Shown here piece after piece: positions 30,219-41,967 of a stretch of DNA of 64,000 nucleotides (position 1 is its first letter; every line of letters starts with the position of its first letter). Origin of the DNA: Oscarella lobularis (Eukaryota > Porifera > Homoscleromorpha > Homosclerophorida > Oscarellidae); assembly GCF_947507565.1 (NCBI RefSeq), contig NC_089177.1, forward strand, positions 2,850,648-2,914,647. The letters are read 5' to 3'. The notes under the pieces are model-generated. The model made no database searches. It was not told the origin of the DNA and saw only the letters and a program-made list of their open reading frames with translations. Made by a program: the position numbers and the translations under genes.

Positions 30219-32432
30219 ATGAGTCGGCCGCCCGTAGAAGCAACGACAGTTGACAATGATCAGACATCAAGTGGCGATTTTGACTCAAGCCAGAATCAGA
30301 AGCCTGAGAGCAATACCTGGAACGTCGTCCGTAACCGGAAGACTCGTTTTTTCGTCGCCTTTTGCATACTCGTCGTGATGGCTGTCATCGCTTGGCCACT
30401 TGTCATGGAATTCTGGAAGCATAAGCGAAAGCCAAGAGTAAGAAGAGAACCGTGACGCGTTGGAGGCGACGCGTGATCATTCCCTTTCGATTTAGGATGA
30501 GGACCTCTGGCGGAACGAATCCCGAATCAATTGTCAAATTATCGACAGATCGGTATTAGAGTCTTCGATCTGCAAAGACCATTTACCTTGGCTTTCGTGG
30601 GGTAAGGATGACGAGCTCCCGGAGTCCATTAATTATCAGCCCCTAGCTTACGCTTTTTTTAGACTCAGAGTCGTCAAGTGTTAACATGTCTGTTCGAGGT
30701 TGCGGAAATTATAACAGATCTGAAATGGAATTGAATGCACTGTGGAACCTTGTGAGGGCGTTCCAACCGGAATGCATAGCAGAGCTTTGGCCTTTTGCCT
30801 GTCGCTATGCCTATAGCAGTTGCGTTTACGGTGACTTGTCTCTGACTAGCAAGTGCAATGCAGTCAAAGAAGGAAAGGCCTGTAAAGAGGTGTGGAAAAG
30901 GATGAAAAAAACACTCAATTCAATGACGGAATCCAGCTGTTTGAAATTTCCTCATTGCGCAGCTCTTCCAACCTTGCCGCCATCAAAACGCGTTCCCCTC
31001 ATTCCGATTAGAAATAATAGTAATTCATCGTTACCTTCGCCACACTGTGTGCACCCACTGGTGAATACGTCTATTAGCACTTTTCCTATTCGATGCTCCC
31101 CAAAGTGTTTGCCCTATGACTGGGAATACGCGTCAGAGTTGACGGTAGTCAATGTTGTACTTCCAACGTCAATGGTGTTCTGGTGGATATGCTTTATTAT
31201 TTTATCTATAACATTCTTCAACGTCAAAGAAGTGTAAGAAATAGTTTGATACATAAATCTCACAAAAAATGCATTTATTGTTTTAGTCGAAGATTTCCTA
31301 CAATCACCTCATACTTGTTGGCCTTCTCGTGTATTTTGTTTGGTAAAGCAATATTTGTTATAGCCGAAATTTTCGAATTCACGTAGTAAACTCCTTTTTA
31401 GTTTTGATGATGAGCATTCCAATAATGGCGGGGCGTGAAACGATGTTTTGCAACCACCCAGACTTTATATCAAGCCTCCTCTCTTCATCTCTGTTCTGCA
31501 GAATTCAAGGTTTGTAGACTGTAATGCAACGGTTCAAAATGTCACCCAACCTTTATGAGTACTTCTAGGAGTCATCACCCAGTTTGGTCCTCTGTCAGGT
31601 TCATTCTGGTGGGCGTGCTCTGTTTTCAACATCCTGATTACGGTTTGGTGTCTTTCGGTTGAAAACGTTCTCCGCCGATACTGGAAACAATTATTTGCCA
31701 TTGAAGCTACCATTTCCTATGGGATTCCTGCCTTGTTGGTGGCTGCCGTGTTTTGGAACGGAGACAGCTATGCTCTTTTAGACGTTTCTGCAGTCATGTG
31801 CGGGCCAAGTGATCAGAAGATGCTCAATAATACATACGAAATTCCTTTTCAACTCGCCTGCTTTGTCGGCTCTGTCATGATTATATTCATCCTAATACGA
31901 TTACGTGAGGTACAGACAGAGACTGTCTCCTGTAATTTTTCTTCTAACATATCGATTTTAGGCTGAAAAGTTTGAACAGGGTTTACCTGGTGAAACGGCA
32001 AATATCAAGCGCCGTTCAATGAGGCAGCTCTTCAATAAATTCTTCGTCGTTGCATTAGCCTTTCCGCTATTATTCAGCTGCATAATGTCGGCTTTTCTCA
32101 ACTTTCCTGCATACGTCGACAATTTTACGAATAACATTTACTTCTACATAGCTTGTGTTCAAAATCGTGGTGACGACTCCTTCTGCACTTCGATGATAAA
32201 AAAGAACCACAAGTCATTGTTCATCTTGATTCAGTTTGTTTTGCTAGATGTTTTGTTTTGCGTGGTTGTCTACTACTGCCTCGTTCCGGTTCGAGCAAGA
32301 AAGTTTTGGGCAAGGCAAAAGAAAAAGTTCAAAATTAGACTGCTTGCAGGATCATCTTACAGCTCTTCTAGCACTAGTACCACAACTGGTAGCCGATCTA
32401 ACGAGACAGTAGCACTTCTTCACTCAGCTTGA
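30219..32432 (+). CDS. Frizzled-family seven-transmembrane receptor, divergent
   Basis: Frizzled receptors bind Wnt ligands through an extracellular cysteine-rich domain (CRD) and signal through a 7-TM core. After a roughly 40-residue polar N-terminus there is a hydrophobic segment, FVAFCILVVMAVIAWPLVM. A region follows with exactly ten cysteines, including ECIAELWPFACRYAYSSC, whose C-X8-C-X6-C spacing is that of a Frizzled CRD. The 7-TM part follows the Frizzled order: TM1 WWICFIILSITFF, TM2 after RRFPT, TM3 GSFWWACSVFNILITVWCL, TM4 YGIPALLVAAVFW, TM5 PFQLACFVGSVMIIFILI, then TM6 and TM7 (LFILIQFVLLDVLFCVVVYY). The short tail ends ALLHSA. Two oddities: the N-terminal hydrophobic segment sits well inside the protein like a signal anchor, and the KTxxxW Dishevelled-binding motif expected after TM7 is absent (ARKFWARQ is there). 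Start 30219 was preferred over an in-frame ATG at 30135. The call is Frizzled-like, not a specific paralogue. Confidence 0.82.
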
Positions 32433-32541
32433 CTTGATCAGAAAAAGTACTGTACAAATTTTTTTTCTAAATTTTAGTTTGCTTGCCGCGGCCCCCGCCA
32501 TGTAGCTGGCCATGTAGCTATAGAAACATTAGCCGGGATAA

Positions 32542-33500
32542 ATGAGCCGGGATATCGCTGTAGGAATGGAGGACGACAGCGGTTGGCTTGCTCCCCTGCT
32601 CGATTCGCCGTCGCGATTTTTCTCGTCCACCGTTCAAACGGGACGAGAACTGAAAACGCGTCTGCAGTCGTGGATTACGTCGAGCTTCGACGAAAACGGT
32701 CAGAAACAGCGACAGAGATCGAGAAACGGTTCAAACGCACGTCGACCTTGTGCTTGCTTAATTTCTAGACGACGAACTCTTGACCGCTGCCGAAGCTCTC
32801 GAGTCGGACAGCGCCGAAACGAAAGAAGTGCTGGAGAGCGTCTCCGTGGCGCTGAGACGACAGCACGAAATCAACAGAGAAACGACGCAACTCGCTCGGG
32901 TCAACTTCGTTGCCAATCTGGCCAATATAGCGAAGCACAAGCAGATAGAAGTGATCGGGGGGAGGGAGGAGAGTAGAAGTGTGACCACGCTCTCGCGTAA
33001 ATTCCCAGGGTATCATTTCGGAGGGTCAAAAAAGCCTTCGTAGGATGAATTCTCAGTTGCAAATTCAGACGAGCAAGATACGTACGTTCGAGCTCTCATT
33101 CTTATGAGTCGGGTTCGATTGACGATGTAGAACTGCTGAATGGTCGCGTATCCGGCCTAAAAGACGAGGTGGACAGTCAAAAGAAAGTCTCGTCGCGACT
33201 GGAAAAAGATCTGAGGCAGCAAACAGAACTGCTCCAGTCGTCGATTCAAGAGGTAGTACGTCGATAGAGTAATGAGTGGTGTCATCTACGTTTGCCTTTC
33301 TCAGTCTCGACGAGACATCGAACGGCAGCAGAGCATACTGGATAAACAGCAGCAAGTAGTCAATGTCGGTATTTGAGAATTCGCATATGACTTCGTTTGA
33401 ATTGTCTTCGTGCAGAAATTAGCGAAAGATAAGATGAAGGCAGATTTTTTTGTAGATGCGGGGCAAGTTTGTTTTGAAGATGGAGGGAGGGGTATGGTGA
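32542..33500 (+). CDS. Coiled-coil protein of unknown function
   Basis: Four or more short exons give a mostly helical, charged protein. The first exon (MSRDIAVGMEDDSGWLAPLL, then SPSRFFSSTVQTGRELKTRL) is followed after a splice by DDELLTAAEALESDSAETKE and RRQHEINRETTQLARVNFVA. Later exons read LNGRVSGLKDEVDSQKKVSS and RRDIERQQSILDKQQQVV, typical of a long coiled coil with heptad-like Leu/Ile and Glu/Lys/Gln spacing. I do not recognise the family. The 3' end is uncertain: the last convincing exon, containing KLAKDKMK, is near 33418-33440. An alternative in-frame ATG at 32566 would shorten the start by eight residues. Confidence 0.6.
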
Positions 33501-34701
33501 GTAATTGGATTAATTTTTCATAGACTGTGTGGATTTGCTGTTTTTGTGGCTAACACGTTTCTTGTTGATTTGCCTTTGAAACTCGTTCTGTCGCCAATTC
33601 CTAAAGAGAATTTACAAAAATGGTAATAATTCATAGACACGGAAAAATTAATATATTTCTTTCTAAGGCTAAGGCAGTTGGTCAAACTTGTATTGATGTG
33701 GAAAATGGTCACGTACCTGAGATCCATTCTTGTAAGATACGGACTTCACGGAAAGTAAGGAGGAAAAAGAACAGCTGTGCATCCGTTTGTTTCAGTTTGT
33801 ATTATTTTGTAGGGTTGGAAGCACGTCAAGTTATGCTGAACATGCCATGGAATTGATTGTCTCTGTTTTGCAAAAAGCTACCGGTCACTGTGCTACTCGG
33901 TGGTCCAACTGGAGGACCCCGGCAAAGAAGAAGAAAACTCCAGCGAAGTCGACTGGCATGGACGTTTGTTAGTTTCTCTTGGCGAAATTTATTACTAATT
34001 ACGTAAACACTCACTATACACTATGCCATTCTACACACACACGTACCTAAGCAAACTTTCAAAACTGGTTTTTGTTTTAGAGCTACCAGCACACGCCTCC
34101 AGTATAGGCACACCTCTCACAGGACTGCTGATGTTGTTTTTCCAACTCATCTCTGAATGTGTACTTGTAGGTCATTGTAAGTGAATTGTTTTGCTGACAT
34201 TGAAGTTTTTTGTTCCTGAAAAGCTGCGTTTTGCTTTCTTGGTACAGTGAAGGCCATGATGCTGATTTTTGACGGCACGACATCCTCATGATATCACTGA
34301 TATGAGAAGCGCAAACGCGGCGCTCTTTTATATAGACCAGGCACATGCTAATTTCATTACTCGAATCATCCAATGAGCAAGCAGTGTCTCGGGGGAGCAG
34401 TGCCCAGTGATGACTTCCAGTGATGTCAACGGAGGTCAACGGTGACACTAACGGTGACCCCTTTCCTTGACCTCTGACAGGTCCGGGGTCTGATTTGATC
34501 CGGGGTTCGTGTCTAAGAGAGAAACAAGTGCAGTACTGTGCAGTCACGGATAATCCGGGTGCAGAGTGTGGTGCAGTAGGTGCAGTACTACAACTCGACT
34601 CCTACCGATTTCAGCGCCCCACGCGTCATCGCAAGTTCCCCACAGCCGCTCCTACCGGCAACCGGCCACAGGCAGTTCTGGCAGTTCCACCATAACGGAA
34701 A
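33501..34701. other. Intergenic interval, no confident gene
   Basis: A 61-codon plus frame (33787-33972) contains SSYAEHAMELIVSVLQKATG and a basic lysine-rich end. It may be a terminal exon of the preceding gene or chance. A 154-codon minus frame (34083-34547) looks compositionally random. A short (ac)n run occurs near 34036, and the words gtgcagtac and gtgcagt recur near 34527-34590 without forming a clean repeat. Confidence 0.4.
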
Positions 34702-37700
34702 ATGCGTTTACAAAGCGTTTGTTTGACTTTCTACTTTATTTTCGTTAAGTATGGAGTCAGCATGACTTCTAAAGAAATGGCGATGTACAGGTTAGACGGG
34801 CAAACGGGCTCGCTCGAATGGCCACGAGTCGTTCACGGCTTCTGGCGTTAGAGAAAAAGCGAGAGCGATGTTTTATCACGCCTACGATAGCTACATTCAC
34901 TACGCTTATCCCAAAGACGAGCTGGCACCCCTCTCTTGCTCTGGTCGAGACACCTGGGGGAAGTAAGTCTCAAATACGTGAAACATGGGGTGATAATCAT
35001 GTCTTAGCTACTCTCTTTCTCTTATTGATGCTATGGACACACTGATAGTACGTATAGTAGTCAATTAAATTTTTAGTGAAGATATCTTCATTTCAAAGGT
35101 GCTCGGAAATTATTCTGAATTCACACGTATTTACAATTTGGTAGAAAAAATAGACTTCACTATTGATAAGAACGCGTCCGTGTTTGAGACAAACATTCGA
35201 GGTAAAAAAAGAGAGCGTATCAATTGCATCATTTGCCAAGCTATTGTTTCAGTTATCGGAGGATTGCTCTCAGCTCACCTACTTGCATACAAAGTGCCGG
35301 GTCTCTCTTTGGATGTAGATTGGCCATGTGACGGTCCTCTACTGAGAAAAGCACTTGACGTAGCAGATAGGCTTCTGCCTGGTATGTAATGGCAGTCCAG
35401 TGGTGTAAATGTAAATGATGTATTCTATATAGCATTTAACACTCCAACTGGTCTTCCTTATGGGACGGTTAATTTGAAATATGGAGTTCCGCATGAAGAA
35501 ACAACTGTCACGTGCACAGCGTCCTGTGGAACTTTCATTATTGAATTTGGAGTATTGTCTCGTCTTTCAGGTGCGGTAAAAAATCTGAAATTGACTTTGC
35601 GAAATGTTCACTAATGTTCATAGGTGATCCTAGATATGAAAGCGTGGCTTTGAGAGCGTTGAAGTCTCTGTGGGAAAGTCGGTCGAAAATAGGATTAGTA
35701 TGTCTATGGAATAGAATATTTCTATTGATTTTACTGCATTATTAAAGGTTGGAAATCATATCAACATCATGACAGGTAAATGGGTTGCCCTGGATTCAGG
35801 AATTGGCGGAGGCGTCGATTCCTATCTCGAGTACTTACTCAAAGGAGGCGTCCTCTTTCGAAACGCCGTCCTTCTCAACCAATTTCGAGGCAAGAGAGAT
35901 AGGCAGACTTTGAAGAAGACTCACTAACTTGACAAGCCTATAACTAGAATATTACTCAGCAATCAATGAGCGACTCAGACGAGAAGACTGGTACATGTGG
36001 GCTAGAATGGATACAGCAGACATCACGATGACCGTTTTTCAGTCATTGGAAGCATTCTGGCCAGGGCTTCAGGTAGAATGGAAGAGACAAAAGAGGGCGG
36101 ATTGTATCTAGTCGTATTTCCAGACACTTGTTGGCGACGTTGATCTAGCGGCACGCACGGCCTCAAACTATCATTTGATATGGGAACGATTTGGAGCGAC
36201 GCCCGAAATGCTTGAACTAAAAGCCGGTCTTCCTGTCACCGGCAGGGAAGGCTATCCTCTCCGACCTGGTATGACGGAGAGCGATAGATTGCAGGGTTCT
36301 GCCCACATGGGTCGGCATGGGTCGGCCCCGACCCTCGATCACTCCCCTATCGCCGACCCATACTACCAAAACGTTATGAAAGCCCGTAGCTTGCAATAAT
36401 TACAGCTGGATACATCGTCCAAAACAAATTTAAAATGGTCCAAGACAAATGCGTGAATTTTCGTTTTGATCGCGTTCATTTTTTGCGGGGCGTGGATCAT
36501 GTTTGATTTCATCGCAACGAACGCATCAAAACGAAAAATCAATTGCGAGTGAATTTTTCAATTATTAGTACTGTAAGTTTAGAGAAGAAAAGGAGCGAGA
36601 CTTTCGTAGTTGAAGACCTTGACTAGATACCGCATTTGTATTGTTAGCAGTCTCAACTCAATAACTTTACTGTGACAAGTGTCTTCAATTCGTTGCGCGC
36701 GAGCGACGCTTGCGGTTCAGGCGCAAGGAACGCCACTCGCGCATAAAAAGTACTTTGTAATGTTGGCGGGAACGCCCACTTTCGAGGGGCAAGTGTCTCC
36801 CTTTCGTTGCGCGCGAGCGACGCTTGCGGTTCAGGCGCAAGGAACGCCACCCTCGCATAAAAGGTACTTTGTAATGTTGGCGGGAACGCCCACTTTCGAG
36901 GGGCAAGTGTCTCCCTTTCGTTGCGCGCGAGCGACGCTTGCGGTTCAGGCGCAAGGAACGCCACTCGCGCATAAAAAGTACTTTGTAATGTTGGCGGGAA
37001 CGCCCACTTTCGAGGGGCAAGTGTCTCCCTTTCGTTGCGCGCGAGCGACGCTTGCGGTTCAGGCGCAAGGAACGCCACTCTCGCATAAAAAGTACTTTGT
37101 AATGTTGGCGGGAACGCCTACTTTCGAGGGGCAAGTGTCTCCCGTTCGTTGCGCGCGAGCGACGCTTGCGGTTCAGGCGCAAGGAACGCCACTCGCGCAT
37201 AAAAATTAGCGACATTTTAAAATTGCGTATTATGTCTATCCTTCCACACCTTCCCACACTGAAAAAATTCTCGGCAGTACCCTGAGATTGCATTCATTAC
37301 GTTGCCTTCTTGCGTAGAATTGGTCGAGAGTCTGATGTATTTGTATCAAGCTACGAAGGATAGCTACTGGCTGGAGATGGGACGCAATGTACTCGAGTCT
37401 ATCGAATCTTCAGCGAGAGTGCCTTGTGGATACGCCACAGTAAAATGAACGGAATCGATCCTAAGATAAAATATCTAATACGTTGGTGCTTTAGTTTAGG
37501 AGCGTTGTCACGCACGAACTGGAGGATCGCATGGAGTCATTCTTTCTCTCGGAAACGACAAAGTATCTCTATCTGCTTTTCGATCCAGATCACTTCCTTC
37601 ACAAAGACGTGACCGACTTGAGCAAGGACGACTACGAGAGATTGCCCGTCGATCCCGAATCCGGCTGCGATTTGGGCGTCGGCGGCTATCTTTTCAATAC

Positions 37701-38232
37701 GGAAGCGCATCCGATTAACGTTGGGGCTCTGAGCTGTTGTCGGCCTTACGGCGAGGACTGGATGACGGAGAACGATGAGGACGGTGAGTCTGATTTTTCT
37801 ATTGATGACGTACTGGAAGCCGAGTCGGTGGCCTTGCCCAATGCCTTTGGCGAGTTGCTTTCGAATCTTGCGGAGCAGATGGGTTTTCAAGTTAAGGTTG
37901 TCAAGGGCAATTCAACCGTTAGCGTTTCCTCTAATGAGACGAGTGGGAATGGCACCGATAAAGTGAAAATTGTATTGAATCAAAAGAAAGACGAGGAGAA
38001 AGTCTTTCAAGGATCGGGGTTTCTTTGGCTCACCTCCACGCCTCATCGACCCATTCAGACGTCGATCAATGACACGTGTGAGATGGAGGGCGCATTCGGA
38101 TGCCATCCGCTGCCAACGTTGTCATTCGCATGCCTAGCTCGGCCTTATGATAGCAAATTCGCTCAACTCGGCGTCACTTTATCTGACGACTTAATTGGTA
38201 AAAATCTTAATGATACACAAGAGGATGTATAA
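34702..38232 (+). CDS. EDEM1: ER degradation-enhancing alpha-mannosidase-like protein (EDEM1 type)
   Basis: EDEM proteins are glycoside hydrolase family 47 members in the ER that trim mannose on misfolded glycoproteins and hand them to ERAD. ATG 34702 gives a hydrophobic start ([14 protein letters not shown]) that can act as a signal sequence and reads in phase into [19 protein letters not shown]. The GH47 order follows: [159 protein letters not shown] and [21 protein letters not shown] and the Glu/Asp residues match EDEM1 better than EDEM2. An acidic C-terminal extension of about 150 residues ([11 protein letters not shown] onward) with several N-glycosylation sequons is not standard. A 1047-base intron (36271-37317) is exceptional here and contains a minisatellite. 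SLC22 starts 71 bases downstream. Confidence 0.9.
36456..36539. repeat. Near-perfect inverted repeat in the EDEM1 intron
   Basis: The left arm attttcgttttgatcgcgtt (about 36456-36477) and right arm gaacgcatcaaaacgaaaa (36519-36539) are complementary along about 20 bases with one indel, and are separated by about 41 bases. This could fold as a hairpin in the pre-mRNA or be a remnant of a small foldback element. It lies just upstream of the minisatellite. Confidence 0.7.
36685..37205. repeat. 114-base minisatellite, about 4.6 copies, in the EDEM1 intron
   Basis: The word cgttgcgcgcgagcgacgct starts at 36691, 36805, 36919, 37033 and 37147, exactly 114 bases apart each time. Copies differ at only a few positions (ctcgcg versus ctctcg or cctcgc; cccac versus cctac). 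Because 114 is divisible by three, long frames stay open through the array: 176 codons on plus (36679-37209), and 202 (36685-37293) and 141 (36653-37078) codons on minus. These are probably artefacts of periodicity, since the array lies in an intron between two phase-consistent EDEM1 exons. Confidence 0.95.
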
Positions 38233-38303
38233 CCCATATGTACATGTATATATCCGATATTGATTCTTTTTTGTCACATCCGGGACGAGAAAGAACGCGA
38301 GAA

Positions 38304-40143
38304 ATGTCCTTAGACGATGCACTCAGCCAAGTCGGAGAGTTCGGACGCTATCAGAAACTCGTCATCATAGCAATCTTCGTTTCTTGCACGATAACGGGAA
38401 ACGTGACGCTACTCGGCTTCTTTGCCGAAACCGAGCCGACATCGTGGACTTGCGTGGGCGCCGCGCCGCCGCCCCAGTCGCCTGCGTTGTCACCCGACGA
38501 CGTCGCTTGCCGACAGTGGGAAAATGGCACTTGCGAGATCGGTTACACCCTAAAGAGAGATACAGTCGTGAACGAGGTGAGTCTATGGCCCTGTGATGAT
38601 AGTAGCAGGAATTTTACTCCTTAGTGGAACATCATCTGCAGTGACAAGTGGAAGATGGGATTATCGACGTCTGCGTATTTCGTTGGCGTAGGCGTAGGCT
38701 CCTTTCTCTTTGGTTGGATTTCTGATCGTTGGGGTCGACGTTTCACCGTCCTTACGTCCTTTATTCTTACGGATTTGTCTATTTTTCTCACTGTTCTGGC
38801 GCCGAGTTACAGTTTCTATGTTTTTCTTCGTCTCTTTGCTGGATTTTCGTCGAGCTCCCTACTTTCCACTAGCTTTGTTATTGTGGGCGAGATCGTTGGA
38901 CCCTCGAGCCGCGAATCTGCTCAGAATTTCGTTCAGTCGTCATTCACTTTTGGAATGATTATTCTTGGCCTTGTTGCGATGAGCGTCAAGAATTGGCGTA
39001 GGCTTTCTGCCGTGACGGCAGTTCCCGGCGTCGCTTTCTTTTTTATTTTATGGCGGTGAGACATTCATACGATGTTGTTTGTCAAAAGAAAGGAATGTTT
39101 AGGTTTTTGCCGGAATCTCCTCGTTGGCTTCTCCTTCAAAACCGAAAAGTTGAATACGAGGCTTTACTGAAAAAAATGGCTGCAGTGAATGGCAGCTCTA
39201 TTAGCAGAGAGAATCTCATTGTCTCACCTCTCTCAAGAAAAGAAGGAAAGACGGTAGCAAAGCGTTCTGGGCTCATTGACATTCTTGTGCATCGAGAAGC
39301 GAGAAGGAGACTTTGCATAACTGCGTACTTGTGGTAGGAGACAGACGAGTCAAATCTCTAATATTTAGTCGTCGTCTCGTATCCTTAGGTTCGTTTCTTC
39401 TTTGGTCTACTACGGTTTGTCGATGAATGCGAATTTGGGTTCTTCACTCTATGTGAGCTACCTGGCTTCAGCTTTAGCCGAGTTGCCGAGTCTGGTGGTA
39501 TCTAGTTACCTGCTTAAGAAGTAGGAAGCCAACTGAGTAGCACTCAAAGAGATATATTATTGATGTGTCTTATTAAGGCAAGGCCGGAAAAAGAGCAACA
39601 TTTCGTTTGCAGTCTTGACAGCCGTCTTTCTTTGTCTGGCCGCTTTCTTCTCCCGAAGTAGTACGGCGTTATCAGTAGGAAGCATTTTCAAATATTTATT
39701 TGTTTTTTCTAATTGAAGAGAATTCCAATTCTGGTCAGCTCCTTTTGACAGTCTCCATCCTGGGGAAATTCTCAGTATCAGCTCTCTTTGCCAATGCCTA
39801 CATTTATACGGGGGAACTCGCTCCAACGGAAGTTCGGTATGAAGTACTAAAAATGAGAGGTTTTTTGCGTAACTGCGCTACTTGTTGCGCAGGAGTTTTA
39901 TACTAGGAATCAATTCCATAGCTGCTCGGCTCGGGGGTATCATATTACCGTACGTTTTGATGCTGGTAAGTAATGCTAGAGTAAAGAGATGTGTGGCATC
40001 TTTACGTGTTATAGAGAGATTTTTATGAGCCGCTGCCGTTTATTGTGTTTGCTGGTACAACACTATTTCTCGCGGCTACGCTGCCATTTCTACCAGAGAC
40101 GCGAAACACAAGTCTACCAGAGACGTTAAGTGATTTAAATTGA
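38304..40143 (+). CDS. SLC22-type organic ion transporter (major facilitator superfamily)
   Basis: SLC22 proteins are 12-TM plasma-membrane transporters of organic cations, anions or zwitterions. The start MSLDDALSQVGEFGRYQ is the typical SLC22 opening, preferred over an in-frame ATG at 38238. TM1 (LVIIAIFVSCTITGN) is followed by a large extracellular loop with cysteines, ending WNIICSDKW, the SLC22 pattern. The family signature is GSFLFGWISDRWGRR, the MFS loop 2-3 motif. Next are YVFLRLFAGF, ESAQNFVQSSFTFG, and FLPESPRWLLLQNRKVEYE, the central PESPRWL motif. The C-terminal half has FVSSLVYYGLSMN, GELAPTEVRS and ILPYVLML, and ends at FLPETRNTSLPETLSDLN with TGA 40141-40143. The large extracellular loop is shorter than in vertebrate OCTs. 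The substrate cannot be inferred. Confidence 0.88.
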
Positions 40144-40184
40144 CACATAGAGAAAGGAAAAATCCGTTTTATCAATTGAACGGT

Positions 40185-41967
40185 TCACTCCTCCTTTACG
40201 ATCTGGAGCTCTTCCGATATCTTTGTAGGATTTTGGTTGACCAGATAGTGGGTGAGATCAACGCCAAGTTCTTTCAGTTGAAACAAAAAGCCAAGTTCCT
40301 GTCGCTTAGCCTCCGCTTCCAGCTTCATCAGTTCCTAGACAAAGGGAGCAGAACAGGTAACAACTCAAAAAGCAGACTACTGTACATATGTACAGTCACT
40401 TACTTCTCTGTCTTTTGCGTCCCTAAGGAGTTGAGCGGCGTGGCGTCTTTGCTCTTTCTCAATTTCTACTGACTGCATTCTTTTCTCTACTTCCTGACGA
40501 TGCTCTGACTTGGCCGTCTGGATTTCTTGTCCTGAATCAACGTTTTTATGATCAAAGTAAGCCGATACATATCAGCATACGTTTGGCCGTGCGACTGAGT
40601 TCTTTATTGAGCTTGAAGCTAGCGAGCTTCGCCTTCTCTCCTTCAATTTCCGTATTGATACGTCGCTGAGTGCGCGTTTCTATTGCGGCGTCTTGAAGGT
40701 GCTAAACAAAGGGAACGTATCACGTCTAGAAGAGAAAATCGGGAGTGCATTTCTTCACCTGCGTGTTCTCGCTCGCGTGGTACCCACGATACACGACTTG
40801 CGTTATGTCGTAGCCAATGCGTTTGGCTCTCTGGCAGAGCTGGGGGTACGTTTCCTTTTTGCTCAGGAAGCTAGTCTGCTTGTGAAACTCGGCGTAGCTG
40901 GTAAGTAGTATTTGTTATACATGGGCGCGTGAGGGGAGCTAGCTAAACAGTACAATACCTAAGTTGAGAAGCAAAGGCTATCACATCAGAGCAGACAGCA
41001 CTAAACAGAAAACGAGGTTCTAGTACTCTAGGATACAGTTGATGTCTCTTTACTTGATAAAGTCCGCTATTGGATCATGTGTTATATTGAGCTAAGAAAA
41101 GAGACATCAGTCAGACTTGCTGGATATAGTCAGCAGAGAATTGTACCATGACTTCCGGCTCTGACAACTCATAGAAAAGCATGAGTTTGACTCTCATTAC
41201 CACGTCGTCATTAGTTCGAACCTACATTACGATCCATTGAAGTAGGCTCACCAAAAAAACGTTATTTGCTTACATCTCGAACCTAAACATTATTTCAGTT
41301 AGACAATTTTATTTACCCATTGGCTATGGCATACATTGTAGTACATCTGTCCAGGAATTGCGCTCAATTTACGAAAAGTATGATCATTAGGAATCCACCT
41401 GGTTTTGTCTTTAGAATCGACACCATGCCATTGGAACTCATGCAGCCTAAGAGGTACCTATAAGTTTAGATCTAAAAGGGAGGGAACTTTTACCATTCGT
41501 GCGCTGACGGCACAAACATAGCTGGTCCATATAGAAGACGACGTTCGATTTTATCATCTTCTTGCTTGTAGACGACCAGCATCTCGTCGGCTGTGAGTCT
41601 CATTGCGTCACGCGTGACGATCGAATCGTGCTCAAGGGGATTCAGATACATCTGGCACGGACTGGAGAGATGAAAAGGTCGAATTCGCCACGCGGAGAGG
41701 TAAATAGAACTTTTACCCTGAGTGATTAGTGACACGCCCCTCTTTGTCTCTCACTTCGAGGTACTGAGCTTGGCTGGCAATGTGAACTTTGAGCAGTTGA
41801 AATGTCTCGGTTCTCTGCAGCCAGATCTTTGGACGTCGAGATGATGCGTAAGCCCGAAATAGAGTTATTTCTTGTCTTACCCGTCGTGGACCCTTCACGA
41901 CTCTTCCCTCGCCGAGTTCGTTAAAGATCAGTGCCTTTTGGCCAGCCCTGATTGTCTTGTAACCCAT
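40185..41967 (-). CDS. Vault/band-7 (SPFH)-like protein, function unknown
   Basis: Multi-exon minus-strand gene. The N-terminal exon (MGYKTIRAGQKALIFN, LGEGRVVKGPRR) and the following FQLLKVHIASQAQYLEVRDK resemble the repeated beta-strand units of major vault protein. Further exons read CQMYLNPLEHDSIVTRDAMR, ADEMLVVYKQEDDKIERRLL, YGPAMFVPSAHEWLHEFQWH, MRVKLMLFYELSEPEVM and HDPIADFI, consistent with a vault-shoulder/SPFH module. The C-terminal third is a charged helix (TRTQRRINTEIEGEKAKL, ELMKLEAEAKRQELGFLF), which fits the coiled-coil cap seen in vault and band-7 proteins. It ends ELQIVKEE with stop at 40185-40187. It is shorter than MVP, so it is either a compact relative or a distinct SPFH family. 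The divergent neighbour (C3-like) starts 201 bases away. Confidence 0.6.

Noticed and set aside
34083-34547. Minus frame of 154 codons
   Set aside because: Composition looks random, with no domain, signal peptide or splice support.
36679-37293. Long open frames of 176 (plus) and 202 (minus) codons
   Set aside because: They arise because a 114-base tandem repeat without stops is read repeatedly. The region lies within an intron between two phase-matched EDEM1 exons.
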